A DNA stretch of 64,000 bases from assembly GCA_001801995.1 (NCBI GenBank), contig MGZB01000055.1:243760-307759 (forward strand), read 5' to 3'. Shown piece after piece: positions 34,606 to 44,500 of the stretch; the first letter of the stretch is position 1; every line of letters begins with the position of its first letter. The notes below the pieces were generated by a model, which saw only the letters and a list, made by a program, of their open reading frames with translations, ran no database searches and had not been told where the DNA came from. The translations under genes were made by a program, and so were the position numbers. The stretch is from Gammaproteobacteria bacterium RIFOXYD12_FULL_61_37 (lineage in GTDB: Bacteria > Pseudomonadota > Gammaproteobacteria > Chromatiales > Chromatiaceae).

Positions 34606-35162
34606 CAAAGGGCCGCCCGATAGGCGTCGTAGTCGGGGAAACGGGCCTTGATCGGGTCGCCGGTGAACTCTGCTTCCCAGCCGTTTGGGGTGGTGAAGAA
34701 GCGGATGCATTTGAAGTCGGGCGCGGCGCCCATGTCGAACCAGTGGGGCACCCCGGCGGGGACGCAGATGAGGTCGCCCTTTTCGCAGAGGATCATGTAG
34801 AGCTGATCGCCCAGATGCACGTAGAAGAGCCCGGCGCCATCGACGAAGAAGCGGGCCTCGAAGTCGGCGTGGATATGCTCGTTCAGGTACTTGGCCCGCA
34901 GTTCGGTCCGCTGGGGATGGTCCGGCCGCAGGGCGACCACGTCCAGGGACTGGAAGCCGTACTCCTTGTTCAACCGCTCGACGGAACCGGCGTAGGCCGC
35001 CAGGACCTCCTCCTGCCCCGCATCGGCCGAGAGGGGTGCGTCGGCGTCCCAGCGTTCGAAGCGGACGCCCAGCCCGGCGAGTTTGGCGACGATGGCCGGG
35101 TGGTCGGCGAGGTGTTCGATCCGCTCGGCGGAATCGCTACGGCAAAGGGTCAGTGTGCTCAT
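34605..35162 (-). CDS. mtnD: Acireductone dioxygenase MtnD
   Basis: 185 aa cupin. The metal-binding set is visible in [25 protein letters not shown] (two His and Glu) and [12 protein letters not shown] (His). It converts acireductone to the 2-keto precursor of methionine (Fe form) in the methionine salvage pathway. The start overlaps the mtnB stop by 4 nt; order mtnB-mtnD-mtnC follows the reaction sequence. Confidence 0.94.
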   Translation of the reverse strand: MSTLTLCRSDSAERIEHLADHPAIVAKLAGLGVRFERWDADAPLSADAGQEEVLAAYAGSVERLNKEYGFQSLDVVALRPDHPQRTELRAKYLNEHIHADFEARFFVDGAGLFYVHLGDQLYMILCEKGDLICVPAGVPHWFDMGAAPDFKCIRFFTTPNGWEAEFTGDPIKARFPDYDAYRAAL

Positions 35163-35773
35163 GATTTGTTGACTCCGCGTAAACGCATTTCACATTCAAA
35201 CAGGAACTCGAAGGCCTCCACATGGCGCAGGGCGTCCTCCACGCTCTGGCCCCAGGTGTAGAAGCCGTGTCCGGCGATGAGGTAGCCGTGCAGGGGCGAA
35301 CAGGCGTCCATGCGTGCATCCACCTGGGCGGCCAGGCGGGCAATGTCCTGGTCGTTGGGGAGGATCGGCACCCGCACGCTGCACTCGTGGCTGTCGATGC
35401 CGTTGAAGGCCTTCAGCAGCTCGTAGTCTTGCAGCACCAGATCTTCGCTCAACAGGCGAGAAAGCAGTGTGGCATTGACCGAATGGGGATGCAGGACCGC
35501 GTTGATGTCGGGAAAGCGCCGGTAGATCTGCACATGGAGCAGGGTCTCGGCCGAGGGGCGGCGGCCGTCCTGGGACTGTCCGCTGGCGTCGGTGATCATG
35601 ATGTCGCCCTGGGTCAGGAATCCCTTGTGGCGGCCGGAGACCGTCACGGCGATGCGTCCGTCCTTGAGCCGCGCCGAGAGGTTGCCGCTGGTGGCGGGCA
35701 CCCAGCCGCGTTGATAAAGAAAGCGCCCGGCGGCCACCAGTTCTTCGGCGCGTTGCTGGAATTCGGTGCTCAT
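35159..35773 (-). CDS. mtnB: Methylthioribulose-1-phosphate dehydratase MtnB
   Basis: 204 aa class II aldolase-fold enzyme. ATSGNLSARL near residue 27, AVLHPHSVNATLLSR with two Zn-binding His, and YLIAGHGFYTWGQSVEDALRHVEAFEFLFEC are characteristic. First gene of the mtnBDC operon; it dehydrates methylthioribulose-1-phosphate. No mtnA or mtnK/mtnP is nearby, so the pathway's first steps must be encoded elsewhere. Confidence 0.93.
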   Translation of the reverse strand: MSTEFQQRAEELVAAGRFLYQRGWVPATSGNLSARLKDGRIAVTVSGRHKGFLTQGDIMITDASGQSQDGRRPSAETLLHVQIYRRFPDINAVLHPHSVNATLLSRLLSEDLVLQDYELLKAFNGIDSHECSVRVPILPNDQDIARLAAQVDARMDACSPLHGYLIAGHGFYTWGQSVEDALRHVEAFEFLFECEMRLRGVNKS

Positions 35774-36004
35774 GGGATCGTCCTTCGGGAGACAGAGGGC
35801 TATTCTAGTCGCCGGGTCCGGCCGGTAACAACCTAGCCGCCATGAATGCGAGCCGACGCCCCGGAAGACGGAAAAAGGGTGGGCCGGCCTTCAGGCTGTC
35901 CGTCGGCGCGGCTTACCTCGGAGAGATTTCGGGCGGGAGGCGCTAGACTTGGGGGGTAAGCGGCAAACCATCCGCCTAACCCGAAGCCTCGCAAGGAGCC
36001 ATCC

Positions 36005-36388
36005 ATGTCACTCATCGTCACCATCGCCCTGGCCCTGGTTGGACTCTTTGTCCTGCTCCAGGTCTGGATTCTCTGGCAATCGAGGCGGTTGCAGGGCCTG
36101 CCCGTGCCCGCTTCGGATCTGACCCGCCGTCTCGATCCCAGCCGCCCCGCGCTGCTCTATTTCCATAGTCCCCGCTGCGGGGCATGCAGGGGCATGACGC
36201 CCATCATCGCGGAACTGGGGCGGTCCAATTCCAACGTCGTCAGCATCGATGTCTCGCGGGACATGGAAGCGGCAAACGATTACAACATCCGCGCCACCCC
36301 CACCCTGGTCGTGCTGAGGCATGAGGCCATCGCCAAGGTGTTGGTGGGGGCGCAGTCGCAACGGGTGATCGAGTCGCTTTTGAACTGA
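36005..36388 (+). CDS. Membrane-anchored thioredoxin-fold protein
   Basis: 127 aa. One N-terminal membrane helix (about residues 3-22), then a thioredoxin-like domain with CGAC at FHSPRCGACRGMTPIIAELG in place of CGPC and a cis-Pro in NIRATPTLVVL. The missing proline between the cysteines suggests a changed redox potential. It converges on trxC with a 6-nt gap. A role in periplasmic or membrane-side thiol chemistry is inferred from topology only. Confidence 0.8.
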   Translation: MSLIVTIALALVGLFVLLQVWILWQSRRLQGLPVPASDLTRRLDPSRPALLYFHSPRCGACRGMTPIIAELGRSNSNVVSIDVSRDMEAANDYNIRATPTLVVLRHEAIAKVLVGAQSQRVIESLLN

Positions 36389-36394
36389 ATCCGG

Positions 36395-36829
36395 CTACAG
36401 GTGGGAGAGTGCCCAGCGGACGATGTCGGCGGTTCCCATCGCCCCCGCCTGGCGGGCGATCTCGCGGCCATGATGGAACAGGGCCAGGGTCGGGATGCTG
36501 CGGATGCCATGGGACGCACCCAATGCCTGTTCCACCTCCGTGTTGATCTTGGCCAGACGCACCCGGGGTTCCAATTGGGCGGTGGCTTGTTCGAAGGCCG
36601 GGGCCATCATCTTGCAGGGTCCGCACCAGGGCGCCCAGAAATCGACCAGAAGCGGGATGTCGTTGCGCTGGAGGTGCTTCTGAAAACTGCCGGAGTTCAG
36701 TTCCACCGGATGGGCGTTGAACAAAGGTCCGCCGCACTTGCCGCATTTGGGGTTGTCGGCCAGACGCTGGCTGGGGATGCGGTTAACGGCGATGCATTTC
36801 GGACAGACAATATGCAGGGGATCGGTCAT
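36395..36829 (-). CDS. trxC: Thioredoxin TrxC (thioredoxin 2)
   Basis: 144 aa. An N-terminal zinc ribbon (HIVCPKCIAVNRIPSQRLADNPKCGKCGGPLF, two CxxC pairs) precedes a thioredoxin domain with active site WAPWCGPCKMMAP and IRSIPTLALF. This two-part layout is diagnostic for TrxC, a cytoplasmic, oxidative-stress-linked thioredoxin. trxB is present in the same window. Confidence 0.93.
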   Translation of the reverse strand: MTDPLHIVCPKCIAVNRIPSQRLADNPKCGKCGGPLFNAHPVELNSGSFQKHLQRNDIPLLVDFWAPWCGPCKMMAPAFEQATAQLEPRVRLAKINTEVEQALGASHGIRSIPTLALFHHGREIARQAGAMGTADIVRWALSHL

Positions 36830-36990
36830 CTTGGTTCTCCAAACTGGCTATAGACTTGAGGCTTGAGACCTGAGGAAAGAGAGGGAAAGCGATCCTCCCT
36901 CCTTCAGCCTCGGGTCTCCAGCCTCCGGTCTTGCTTAAATGTTGACGAACCCGCGAATCTCAAGGGTTTCCGGGGTTCGAGGAGGAACTT

Positions 36991-37119
36991 ATGCTTAAGG
37001 CGGCTGCCCAACGCCTTAGACAGACAAAGCGGGTTCCTGCCGGATGCGGGTCCGGCCTGTCCTGTTTTCGCCCGCCGCAGAACGGCGGGTTTTTTAAACC
37101 GAAGGAGAAAGCGCTATGA
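36991..37119 (+). CDS. 42-codon leader ORF overlapping a terminator and the next start
   Basis: GAGGAGGA sits 4-11 nt before an ATG that opens a 42-codon frame (MLKAAAQRLRQTKRVPAGCG...). It reads through the intrinsic terminator at 37071-37095, and its TGA overlaps the ATG of the Met-rich protein gene (ctATGA), so translation could be coupled. The peptide is basic and has two cysteines (positions 19 and 24). Translation is inferred from the strong ribosome binding site and overlap; the family is unknown. Confidence 0.45.
   Translation: MLKAAAQRLRQTKRVPAGCGSGLSCFRPPQNGGFFKPKEKAL
37071..37096 (+). terminator. Intrinsic terminator inside the leader of the Met-rich gene
   Basis: Perfect stem CCCGCCG/CGGCGGG with loop cagaa followed by TTTTTT. 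It lies 20 nt upstream of the start codon at 37116, not after a gene, so it may act as an attenuator. Confidence 0.7.
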
Positions 37120-37400
37120 AGATTTCGACAGCAATAACGACCATTCTTTTTGCCGGGGCCATTTCATTCGGGGCCTCCGCCCAGCCGGCCGCGACGGCGG
37201 AAACCGCTCAGGACGCGAATGCCACGCCCCAAGCCATGCCCATGATGGGCAACCCGCAGGGTGGCGGCATGCCGTGCATGATGCAGCGCATGCAACAGGG
37301 GCAGGCAATGATGCCGCAACACATGCAAAATATGGAGACACGCCTGGCCAATATCGAGGCGTTGCTAAAGGAATTGGTGGAGCTGCAAAAGAAGAAGTAA
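37116..37400 (+). CDS. Met-rich secreted small protein
   Basis: 94 aa with a clear signal peptide (KISTAITTILFAGAISFGASA, cleavage after AQPA or ASA). The mature part has a methionine-rich stretch (QAMPMMGNPQGGGMPCMMQRMQ and QAMMPQHMQNM) with one Cys, then a short coiled coil ending in lysines. Met-rich periplasmic segments often bind Cu(I) or Ag(I); here that is inference. Expression may be controlled by the upstream leader ORF and terminator. Confidence 0.65.
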   Translation: MKISTAITTILFAGAISFGASAQPAATAETAQDANATPQAMPMMGNPQGGGMPCMMQRMQQGQAMMPQHMQNMETRLANIEALLKELVELQKKK

Positions 37401-37544
37401 CGCGGCGGCAGATCGGCTTATGGGCCGATTGCTGGCTGCCCGCAATATTTCCCTCGGCATGAGCCGCTTGCCGGTTGAGATTGAGCACAGCCCTCTTTTC
37501 CTTCATTCTTCGCCTTTTTCCGAAATAACCTGGAGAGTGAAGCC

Positions 37545-38033
37545 ATGAGCCAGTGCCCCTGTGGTTCCGGTAAGGAATATGACGCCTGCTGCGGCCCCAT
37601 CATTCGCGGCGAGCAAGCGGCGGAAAGTGCCGAGGCCTTGATGCGGTCCCGTTACACCGCCTATGCCAAGGGCGAAATCGAACATCTGACCGAGAGTCTG
37701 CACCCCAGTTCCCGGCACGACCATGACGCGGCGGCTGCCAGGCGTTGGGCCGCCGAGTCCCAGTGGATGGGCCTGGAGGTTCGTAGCCTGGTCGGCGGCG
37801 GCGCCGGTGACGAGAAGGGCGAGGTTGAATTCGTTGCCCAATACCGCGACAAGGGGGCGCTGAGAAAGCACCACGAGACCGGCCTATTCACCAAAGAGGA
37901 AGGACGCTGGTACTACCTGAGCGGAAAACAGGTAAAGCCGGAGACGGTGCAGCGGGAAGCGCCCAAGGTGGGGCGCAACGATCCTTGTTCCTGTGGCAGC
38001 GGCAAGAAGTTCAAGAAGTGCTGCGGGGCTTGA
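37545..38033 (+). CDS. YchJ-family protein with two SEC-C zinc motifs
   Basis: 162 aa. SEC-C metal-binding motifs at both ends ([14 protein letters not shown] near residue 4, [14 protein letters not shown] at the C-terminus) bracket the NTF2-like YchJ middle domain ([33 protein letters not shown]). Full length for the UPF0225 family. Function is unknown; zinc binding is expected. Confidence 0.9.
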   Translation: MSQCPCGSGKEYDACCGPIIRGEQAAESAEALMRSRYTAYAKGEIEHLTESLHPSSRHDHDAAAARRWAAESQWMGLEVRSLVGGGAGDEKGEVEFVAQYRDKGALRKHHETGLFTKEEGRWYYLSGKQVKPETVQREAPKVGRNDPCSCGSGKKFKKCCGA

Positions 38034-38189
38034 TTAAGAGATATCCGGTTCTGTGAATGGCCAGTTTTCAGTGATATAGGTCTATATATTTGCGCATGAC
38101 GTAAAATAATCTTGAAAATATTCTGATTTTGTTCGATAAAGTAAGTTGTGTCGGGGCTGTCGTGTCCCCATCAACCGGTATCGAACGGA

Positions 38190-38861
38190 ATGCGTTACGC
38201 ACTGCTGACCATCATCCTGCTGGCCGTCGCCGAATCTGCCTCCGCCGAGATCTACAAGTATCAGGATGTGGAGGGGCGCATCTGTTTCTCGGATAAGCCG
38301 ATGCAGGGCGACTACAAGCTATTGTGGCGTTCCAAATCCATCGGCGAGATCAGCTCCTATGCCCCGCCGGGGATGACCCGTTCCGGTTCCCCCAGCGGGT
38401 GGGACCCCGCTCAATACCGGCTCAATCTGGCCCGCCACGCCCCCATCATCGACGAGGCGGCGCGGCGGGTGCGTCTCAGGCCGGAACTGCTGCACGCCAT
38501 GGTCAAGGCGGAATCGGGTTACGACCCGAACGCCCTTTCCAAGGCGGGCGCGCGAGGCCTGATGCAATTGATGCCAGATACCGCCAAGCGCTATGGGGTT
38601 ACCAATATCACCGACCCCTACCAGAACGTGGACGGTGGCTCCCGCTACCTGCGGGATTTGCTCGCCATGTTCAACTCCAATCTCAGCCTCGCCCTCGCGG
38701 CCTACAATTCGGGCGAAAACAACGTGAAAAAGCACGGCAACCAAGTGCCGCCCTTTCCCGAGACCCAGGGCTACGTGAAAAAGGTGCTCGAATATTACAC
38801 CGAGAACCGGGTTGCGACGGCCGGCAAGGAAAAGACCGCGAGCCTCTCAGTGACGAATTGA
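38190..38861 (+). CDS. Lytic transglycosylase with DUF4124 N-terminus
   Basis: 223 aa from the ATG at 38190. A signal peptide (YALLTIILLAVAESASA) is followed by a DUF4124 segment (IYKYQDVEGRICFSDKP) and a C-terminal SLT goose-lysozyme-like domain: LLHAMVKAESGYDPNALSKAGARGLMQLMPDTAKRYG with catalytic Glu in AESGYDP, and ALAAYNSGENNV. It cleaves peptidoglycan in the periplasm. An in-frame GTG at 38148 would spoil the signal peptide. Confidence 0.9.
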   Translation: MRYALLTIILLAVAESASAEIYKYQDVEGRICFSDKPMQGDYKLLWRSKSIGEISSYAPPGMTRSGSPSGWDPAQYRLNLARHAPIIDEAARRVRLRPELLHAMVKAESGYDPNALSKAGARGLMQLMPDTAKRYGVTNITDPYQNVDGGSRYLRDLLAMFNSNLSLALAAYNSGENNVKKHGNQVPPFPETQGYVKKVLEYYTENRVATAGKEKTASLSVTN

Positions 38862-38866
38862 CGATG

Positions 38867-38903
38867 ACGCAGAGGCGCTGGTTTTACCCAGCGCCTCTGC
38901 GTT
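38867..38903. terminator. Bidirectional terminator between slt and fabI
   Basis: A 15-bp perfect stem (acgcagaggcgctgg / ccagcgcctctgcgt) with a short loop lies 6 nt after the lytic transglycosylase stop and about 20 nt past the fabI stop, serving these convergent genes. Confidence 0.75.
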
Positions 38904-38925
38904 CTTCACGAGCCCTCAAGCCCGA

Positions 38926-39699
38926 TTACATCCCCAAAATGTGATATCCGGAATCGACGTAAAGCACGTCACCGGTAATGCCGGAGGCGAGGTCGGAGCA
39001 AAGGAAAGCGGCGGCGTTGCCGACCTCTTCGATGGTGACATTGTGGCGCAGAGGGACCTTGGCCTCGGCCGCATCCAGCATGCTCTTGAAGTTCTTGATG
39101 CCGGCGGCGGCCAGGGTGCGAATGGGGCCGGCGGAGACGGCGTTGACGCGGATGCCCTCGGGACCCAGGCAATCGGCCAGGTAGCGCACATTGGCCTCCA
39201 GGCTGGCCTTGGCCACGCCCATGACGTTGTAGTTGGGCACCACGCGCACTGCGCCCAGGTAGGTCATGGTGACCAGCGCGGCCTTGCGGCCCTGCATCAT
39301 CGGCCGGCCGGCCTTGGCCAGAGCGGCAAAGCTGTAGGCGCTGATGTCGTGGGCCATGGCGAAGCCCTCGCGGGTCAGGTTGTCCAGATACCCCCCTTCC
39401 AGATGATCGCGCGGCGCGAAGGCGACGGAATGGACGATGCCGTCCAGGCCGTCCCAGCGCTTGCCCAGTTCCTCGAATACGCCCTGGATCTGGGCGTCGT
39501 CACCCACGTCCAGGGGCAGCACGATGTCGGAACCCATTTCAGCGGCGGCGGCCTCGACGCGCTTCTTCAGCTTGTCGTTCTGATAGGTGAAGGCGAGTTG
39601 CGCGCCTTCGCGGTGCATGGCCTCGGCGGTGCCCCAGGCGATGGAACGGTCGCTGGCGATGCCGACGACGAGGATCTTCTTGTTGTCCAAAAAGCCCAT
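38926..39699 (-). CDS. fabI: Enoyl-ACP reductase (NADH) FabI
   Basis: 257 aa short-chain dehydrogenase of the FabI class: [31 protein letters not shown] at the NAD site, [26 protein letters not shown] and the catalytic Tyr/Lys in [20 protein letters not shown]. It performs the last reduction of each fatty acid elongation cycle. The C-terminus SGYHILGM is typical. Confidence 0.96.
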   Translation of the reverse strand: MGFLDNKKILVVGIASDRSIAWGTAEAMHREGAQLAFTYQNDKLKKRVEAAAAEMGSDIVLPLDVGDDAQIQGVFEELGKRWDGLDGIVHSVAFAPRDHLEGGYLDNLTREGFAMAHDISAYSFAALAKAGRPMMQGRKAALVTMTYLGAVRVVPNYNVMGVAKASLEANVRYLADCLGPEGIRVNAVSAGPIRTLAAAGIKNFKSMLDAAEAKVPLRHNVTIEEVGNAAAFLCSDLASGITGDVLYVDSGYHILGM

Positions 39700-39835
39700 G
39701 GTGACTCCGTAGTTTGAAAAAAATCGGTGCGCAATTGTAACGAATAATTTTCTTCCCGGCCCATAATGCAGGACGGGTTTATCGAAGAGGTTGGCAAGAA
39801 GGCATGTCCGACCAGAATGACGGAGGAGTTAATCC

Positions 39836-40915
39836 ATGAGCGGGAGGCATGCCCAAGAAGCGCCAGGGTCACTCATGGAGGCCATACTGCATGCAAGGGC
39901 GGGAAAGGTCAGCGTCTATATCGGCCTTTCAAGCGATGCGGTAACGGCGCATTTTTCGGGGGCTGACTTTGCCATTCATGAGCGTTTGCCGCTGATGGTT
40001 AGGATCGGCCCGGAGCAGGCGATGGAGACGGACGATGAGGTTCTTGCCCTGCTTGCAAGTACGGCATTGGATAATTGGCCATTTTGGTACGGTGGCGAGG
40101 GTTTCCTGACTTGCGAGAACACCTCGGCGGGGCGGGAGCTGGCGAGAATCGAAATCCATCACATCAGGAAGGACGGCCCGTTTCATGATTTGGCCCCCGA
40201 CTGGGCCGAGCGTGCCGTCGATCTTGTCCTCTCCGGCCGGCCCCCTTCTGTCGCCGGTATCCCGGCGCAGATCCAATTACAGCAACTCTGTCTGGCCATC
40301 CACCCTGGCGGCTTGCTGATGATCGTGGAAATCTCCCGATTGGATTCCGATGATCAAGCCAGGGGTTTGGTGCGTTCCCTGGAATGGCTGGCGGAAAACG
40401 GGCCTCTGGCGGTCATTGCATTACTGCCCGTCGGCAGCACCCATTACCTCCCCTTGCAACGCATCCTGTATGGCGCATATGACGGCGCATTAGTTACTGC
40501 GGATTCGGACAGGGCCAAGCCCCGGACCAACACCAAGTCGCCTGTGGAATTCCTGGGTACCGTCCGGGGGCGCCCCCATCACAACAGCCGTGCTGAGCAA
40601 CGGCTGGCGGTGGTGATAAGAAGGGACCCCGAACTGTCGTATCTGTTTGCCTTCAACCAATCCGTCGAGACTGTGCGCGGCAGTCGCTATTGCGTCGATC
40701 TGGTGTGGCGGGAGGGGCGGGTCTTGGTGGAGGTGGATGGGGAACAACACTATGGCGACGTGGAGAAATACGACGCGGACCGCCAGCGCGACTACGAACT
40801 GAATCTCAGTGGCTATCTGGTGTTACGTCTCAGCAGCAACGCGGTATTGCGAGACACCCCGCAATGCCTGGATAAGATTCGCGATTTCGTGAAATATAGG
40901 CGGGCGAACTGGTAA
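39836..40915 (+). CDS. DUF559-type PD-(D/E)XK nuclease, gene 1 of a putative defence locus
   Basis: 359 aa. The N-terminal ~240 residues are of unknown type (IYIGLSSDAVTAHFSGADFAIH; LLMIVEISRLDSDDQARGLV). The last ~110 form a DUF559/Vsr-like nuclease: SRAEQRLAVVIRRDPEL, then YCVDLVWREGRVLVEVDGEQHY with D...E-x-D, and RQRDYELNLSGYLVLRLSSNAVL. GGAGGAG precedes the ATG. It is followed after 43 bp by a small wHTH-like gene and then by a double-ATPase gene; DNA cleavage directed by the ATPase is the simplest model. Confidence 0.8.
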   Translation: MSGRHAQEAPGSLMEAILHARAGKVSVYIGLSSDAVTAHFSGADFAIHERLPLMVRIGPEQAMETDDEVLALLASTALDNWPFWYGGEGFLTCENTSAGRELARIEIHHIRKDGPFHDLAPDWAERAVDLVLSGRPPSVAGIPAQIQLQQLCLAIHPGGLLMIVEISRLDSDDQARGLVRSLEWLAENGPLAVIALLPVGSTHYLPLQRILYGAYDGALVTADSDRAKPRTNTKSPVEFLGTVRGRPHHNSRAEQRLAVVIRRDPELSYLFAFNQSVETVRGSRYCVDLVWREGRVLVEVDGEQHYGDVEKYDADRQRDYELNLSGYLVLRLSSNAVLRDTPQCLDKIRDFVKYRRANW

Positions 40916-40958
40916 TGGCATCTGAATATCGACATACACAGGTAAAGGGGAGCGCAAA

Positions 40959-41576
40959 ATGACCATCAACCCTTCAAGTTGGCAGGCGTTGTTACTCTGG
41001 TCCCTGATTGCCGAAGGGGGCCGGGGATTGCAGAAGGATAGGGCGTTTCAGGTCACCAAGGCGATACGCGAGGGGTTGATAAAGGCGGGCCTGCTCGAAA
41101 TGAGCCTGCAAGGCCGAACGATCCTGCTTGAGGTCACGGACAAGGGTTGGGCCTGGGCGGCGAGGCACCCTGGCGTGGAACTGCCGAAGACCCAATCCGC
41201 CGCGCCGATCTTTCGGTCGTTCTTGATGCGATTGATGCCATTCCTTCAGGAGAGGGGGATTGCACTGGCGGAATTGTTTCCTATCGAAGGAGGAATGGCG
41301 CCCACTGCCACGGGCGAGATCGAGCAGCGCATTCGCCAGGCCTATTTTCAATTGACCCATGGCAATACGAAGCAGCGGGTCAGGCTGCACCAGTTGCGCG
41401 CGGCCATGCCCGATCTGGACAGGGCCACCCTCGATCGGACCCTGCTCGAAATGCAGCGGCAAGCTGTCCTTGTACTGATGATCCTCGACGATAACCGCGA
41501 GATTACCGCCGCAGACCGGGAAGCGGCATTGGATGTCGGCGGCAATCCTCGCCATATCCTCTATTTCGGGGCCTAG
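40959..41576 (+). CDS. Small winged-helix-like protein, gene 2 of the putative defence locus
   Basis: 205 aa. The N-terminus (WQALLLWSLIAEGGRGLQKD, then LIKAGLLEMSLQGRTILLEVTDKGWAWAARHP) reads like a winged helix with a beta-hairpin wing; the second half has RLHQLRAAMPDLDRATLDRTLLEMQRQAVLVLMILDDN, a second helix-turn-helix-like unit. I know no family name. It starts behind AAAGGGG and ends 2 nt before the next gene, so it is strictly coupled to the ATPase. An adaptor or DNA-recognition role is inferred. Confidence 0.65.
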   Translation: MTINPSSWQALLLWSLIAEGGRGLQKDRAFQVTKAIREGLIKAGLLEMSLQGRTILLEVTDKGWAWAARHPGVELPKTQSAAPIFRSFLMRLMPFLQERGIALAELFPIEGGMAPTATGEIEQRIRQAYFQLTHGNTKQRVRLHQLRAAMPDLDRATLDRTLLEMQRQAVLVLMILDDNREITAADREAALDVGGNPRHILYFGA

Positions 41577-41578
41577 CC

Positions 41579-44500
41579 ATGAAGGGGAGCGATCCTGGCC
41601 TTGCTGCCTTCCAGGAAGCCGACTTCGACTGGACAAGGCAGTTGCACAGTGTTTGGCACGACAGCGCCTATCATGTCGAAGCGCTAAATGGACAGGTTGC
41701 CGATGGCTTGATGTCCGAGTTCAATCGCCGCACCCGTGACCCGATGGCAGCGCCCCTCGGCGAAGTCATTGTCGGTCCCGCCGGCGCGGGGAAAACCCAT
41801 TTGGTGGGCAATCTGCGTCGGCGGGTCTGGGAGAGGGGCGGCTGGTTCGTCTTGATCGATCTGGTCGATGTCAGGGATTTCTGGCCGACCGTTTGCCTTG
41901 GCTTTGTCAATTCACTCCATCGGAAGATGGGCGATGGCCAATTCCAATACCAGCTCCTGATAAAAAAACTGGGTGCGATCCTCGAACCCAACAAGCCGGG
42001 ATTGCTTGGCGATGCCAGCGACAAGTTGCAACTCGATTCCGGCGCCAAGTTCCCTCCAGCCTATGTCTTCAAAGTTTATCTCGACCGTCTTGCCCAACTC
42101 TCCAGAAGCGAGACCCAGAGCCATCAGGATGTGTTCCGTGCGCTCCTGCTGTTGAATTCCGCCGACAGGGAGGCCGTCAATGTCGGCTATAACTGGCTAC
42201 AGGGGCTGGAAATCCCCCTCGATGTAGCAGGGCTCTTCGGGTTTGGCCACCAGCGCCCTGCCATCGAAATCGTGCGAGGTCTCTCCTGGATCATGGGCCT
42301 TACCGGGCCAACCATGATTGCCATCGACCAGATCGATGCCATCCTCAGCGAGTCCAATCTGCGGGCCGGTCCATCCAAGGAAACGGACGAGGACGGCGAG
42401 CGCAAGGCGCGCTCGATTATCGAAGCCCTGGCCGGTGGACTGATGGACTTGCACGATGTGAAGCATCGGGCGATGACCCTCGTCTCCTGCCTTGAGGCGA
42501 CCTGGGAAATCCTCAAGGAAAGGGCCTTGAGGAGCGCGACCCAGCGCTTCCACGAACCGACGCTGCTGTCGCCGATCACCCAAAGGGAGACCGCCGAGAT
42601 CATCGTTCGCAACCGCTTGGAATCCGCCTATGCCGAGCGCGGTTTCCACCCCGCCTATCCCACATGGCCGTTCCATCCCGACGCCTTCGATTCCGCCATC
42701 GCCCTCAGTCCGCGCGAACTCCTGATGAAATGCGAGGCCCACAGGAAGAGGTGCATTGCCTCGGGCGTCGTTGAGGAACTTGCCCGCTTTGCCGGGCTGG
42801 AACCTAAACCCAGGCCGGTTCAAGGCCCGGATCTCGATCGTCAATTCGCCCAGGCCAAATCCAACGCCCAGACAGAGACTTTGACCGATCCGGGCGCGGA
42901 AGACGACCTCTTCTGCGACTTGATGCAAGACCTGCTGCGCATCTATGTGCATCAGACCGAGATTGCCGATGGGGTCGATCTGCTGGTCGATGGCGACCTC
43001 GATCAAAGGCGCCCGGCATTGCATGGCCGATTGCGCTTCATCCATCGCTGCGACGACGACCGGGAAGAGCACTATTGCTTCCGTGTCCTCAATCAGAACC
43101 ATGCCATGGCCTTCCAGGCAAGGCTGAAGGCGGCGATCACCGCCTCCGGCATCGACCGTGATTTGCCCTTTCGCCGCCTGTTCATCCTGCGCAATACCCC
43201 TCCACCGTCCGGCCGCGTTTCTGCCCAACTGGCCGATGAATTTGAAAATGCCGGCGGGAGATTCGTTCCTCTGGGCAGGGACGATTTGCGAACACTGGTC
43301 GCGCTAAAGCTGATGCTGCATCAGAAACCGGAGGGCTTCGAGGATTGGCTTCGGCAACGCAAACCCCTGTGCGATACCGCGCTATTCAGAGCTACCGGCC
43401 TCTGCGAAGCGGGACAGAGATCTGGGCCACCATCGATCCCAGGGATCGAGACGGAACAGAGGCCACCATCGGAGGGCGGACAGCCCGACCGCTCACAGGG
43501 GGACAATGCCGATGTCATCCCTGTCGGCAAGGCGAAGGAATCCGGCGTCCCCTATTCCATCCCTTTGTCGATCTTGTCGCGCCATACCGCCATTCTGGCC
43601 GGTAGCGGCTCCGGTAAGACGGTTTTGCTGCGTCGTATCATCGAGGAATCGGCATTGCACGGCATCCCCGCCATCGTCCTCGATACCAACAACGACCTTG
43701 CCCGTCTCGGTGATCCCTGGCCAGAACGCCCCGGCGTCTGGGGCGAGGGCGAGGCCGAAAGGGCCGCCCGCTATCAGGAACTCGCCGAGGTGGTTATCTG
43801 GACCCCGCGCATCGCGGGGGGCAATCCGCTGGTACTTTCCTCGCTGCCGGATTTTTCCGCGATCCGGGATGACGCGGACGAACTCGACCGCGCCGTTCAC
43901 ATGGCTGCAGCCACCTTGCATCCGGTCGTCGGTGCAACGGGGGCCAAGGCCGCGCTCAAGGAGGGGGTATTGGTTCAGGCACTGAAGTATTTCGCCCTGC
44001 GGATGGATGGTGATCTGCACAGCTTCACCCATTTTCTTTCGGAATTGCCCGAGGGCATCAGCGATATCGATGATGCGGAAAAACTCGCCCGCGAAATGGG
44101 CAACCAATTGAGGGCGTCGATGGCCAAGAATCCCCTCTTAGCAGCATCGGGGACGGCACTCGACCCAAAACTGCTGATCACGGCCCGGTCGCCGGGGAAA
44201 AACCGTATCTCGGTGATCAATTTCTCCGGCCTGCCCTCGGACGAGACCCGCCAGGCCTTCGTCAATCAATTGCAGATGGCGCTGTTCTCCTTCATCAAGA
44301 AGAATCCGTCCCCGCCGGGGCGGCCCTTGACCGCGCTCTATGTTTTGGACGAGGCGCAGAATTTCGCCCCAGCCGTCAAGATGACGCCGTGCAAGGGGAG
44401 CACATTGTCCTTGGTGGCCCAGGCGCGCAAATACGGGCTCGGCATGATTTTCGCCACCCAGGTGCCCAAGGGGATCGATAACAAGATCATCGGCAATTGC

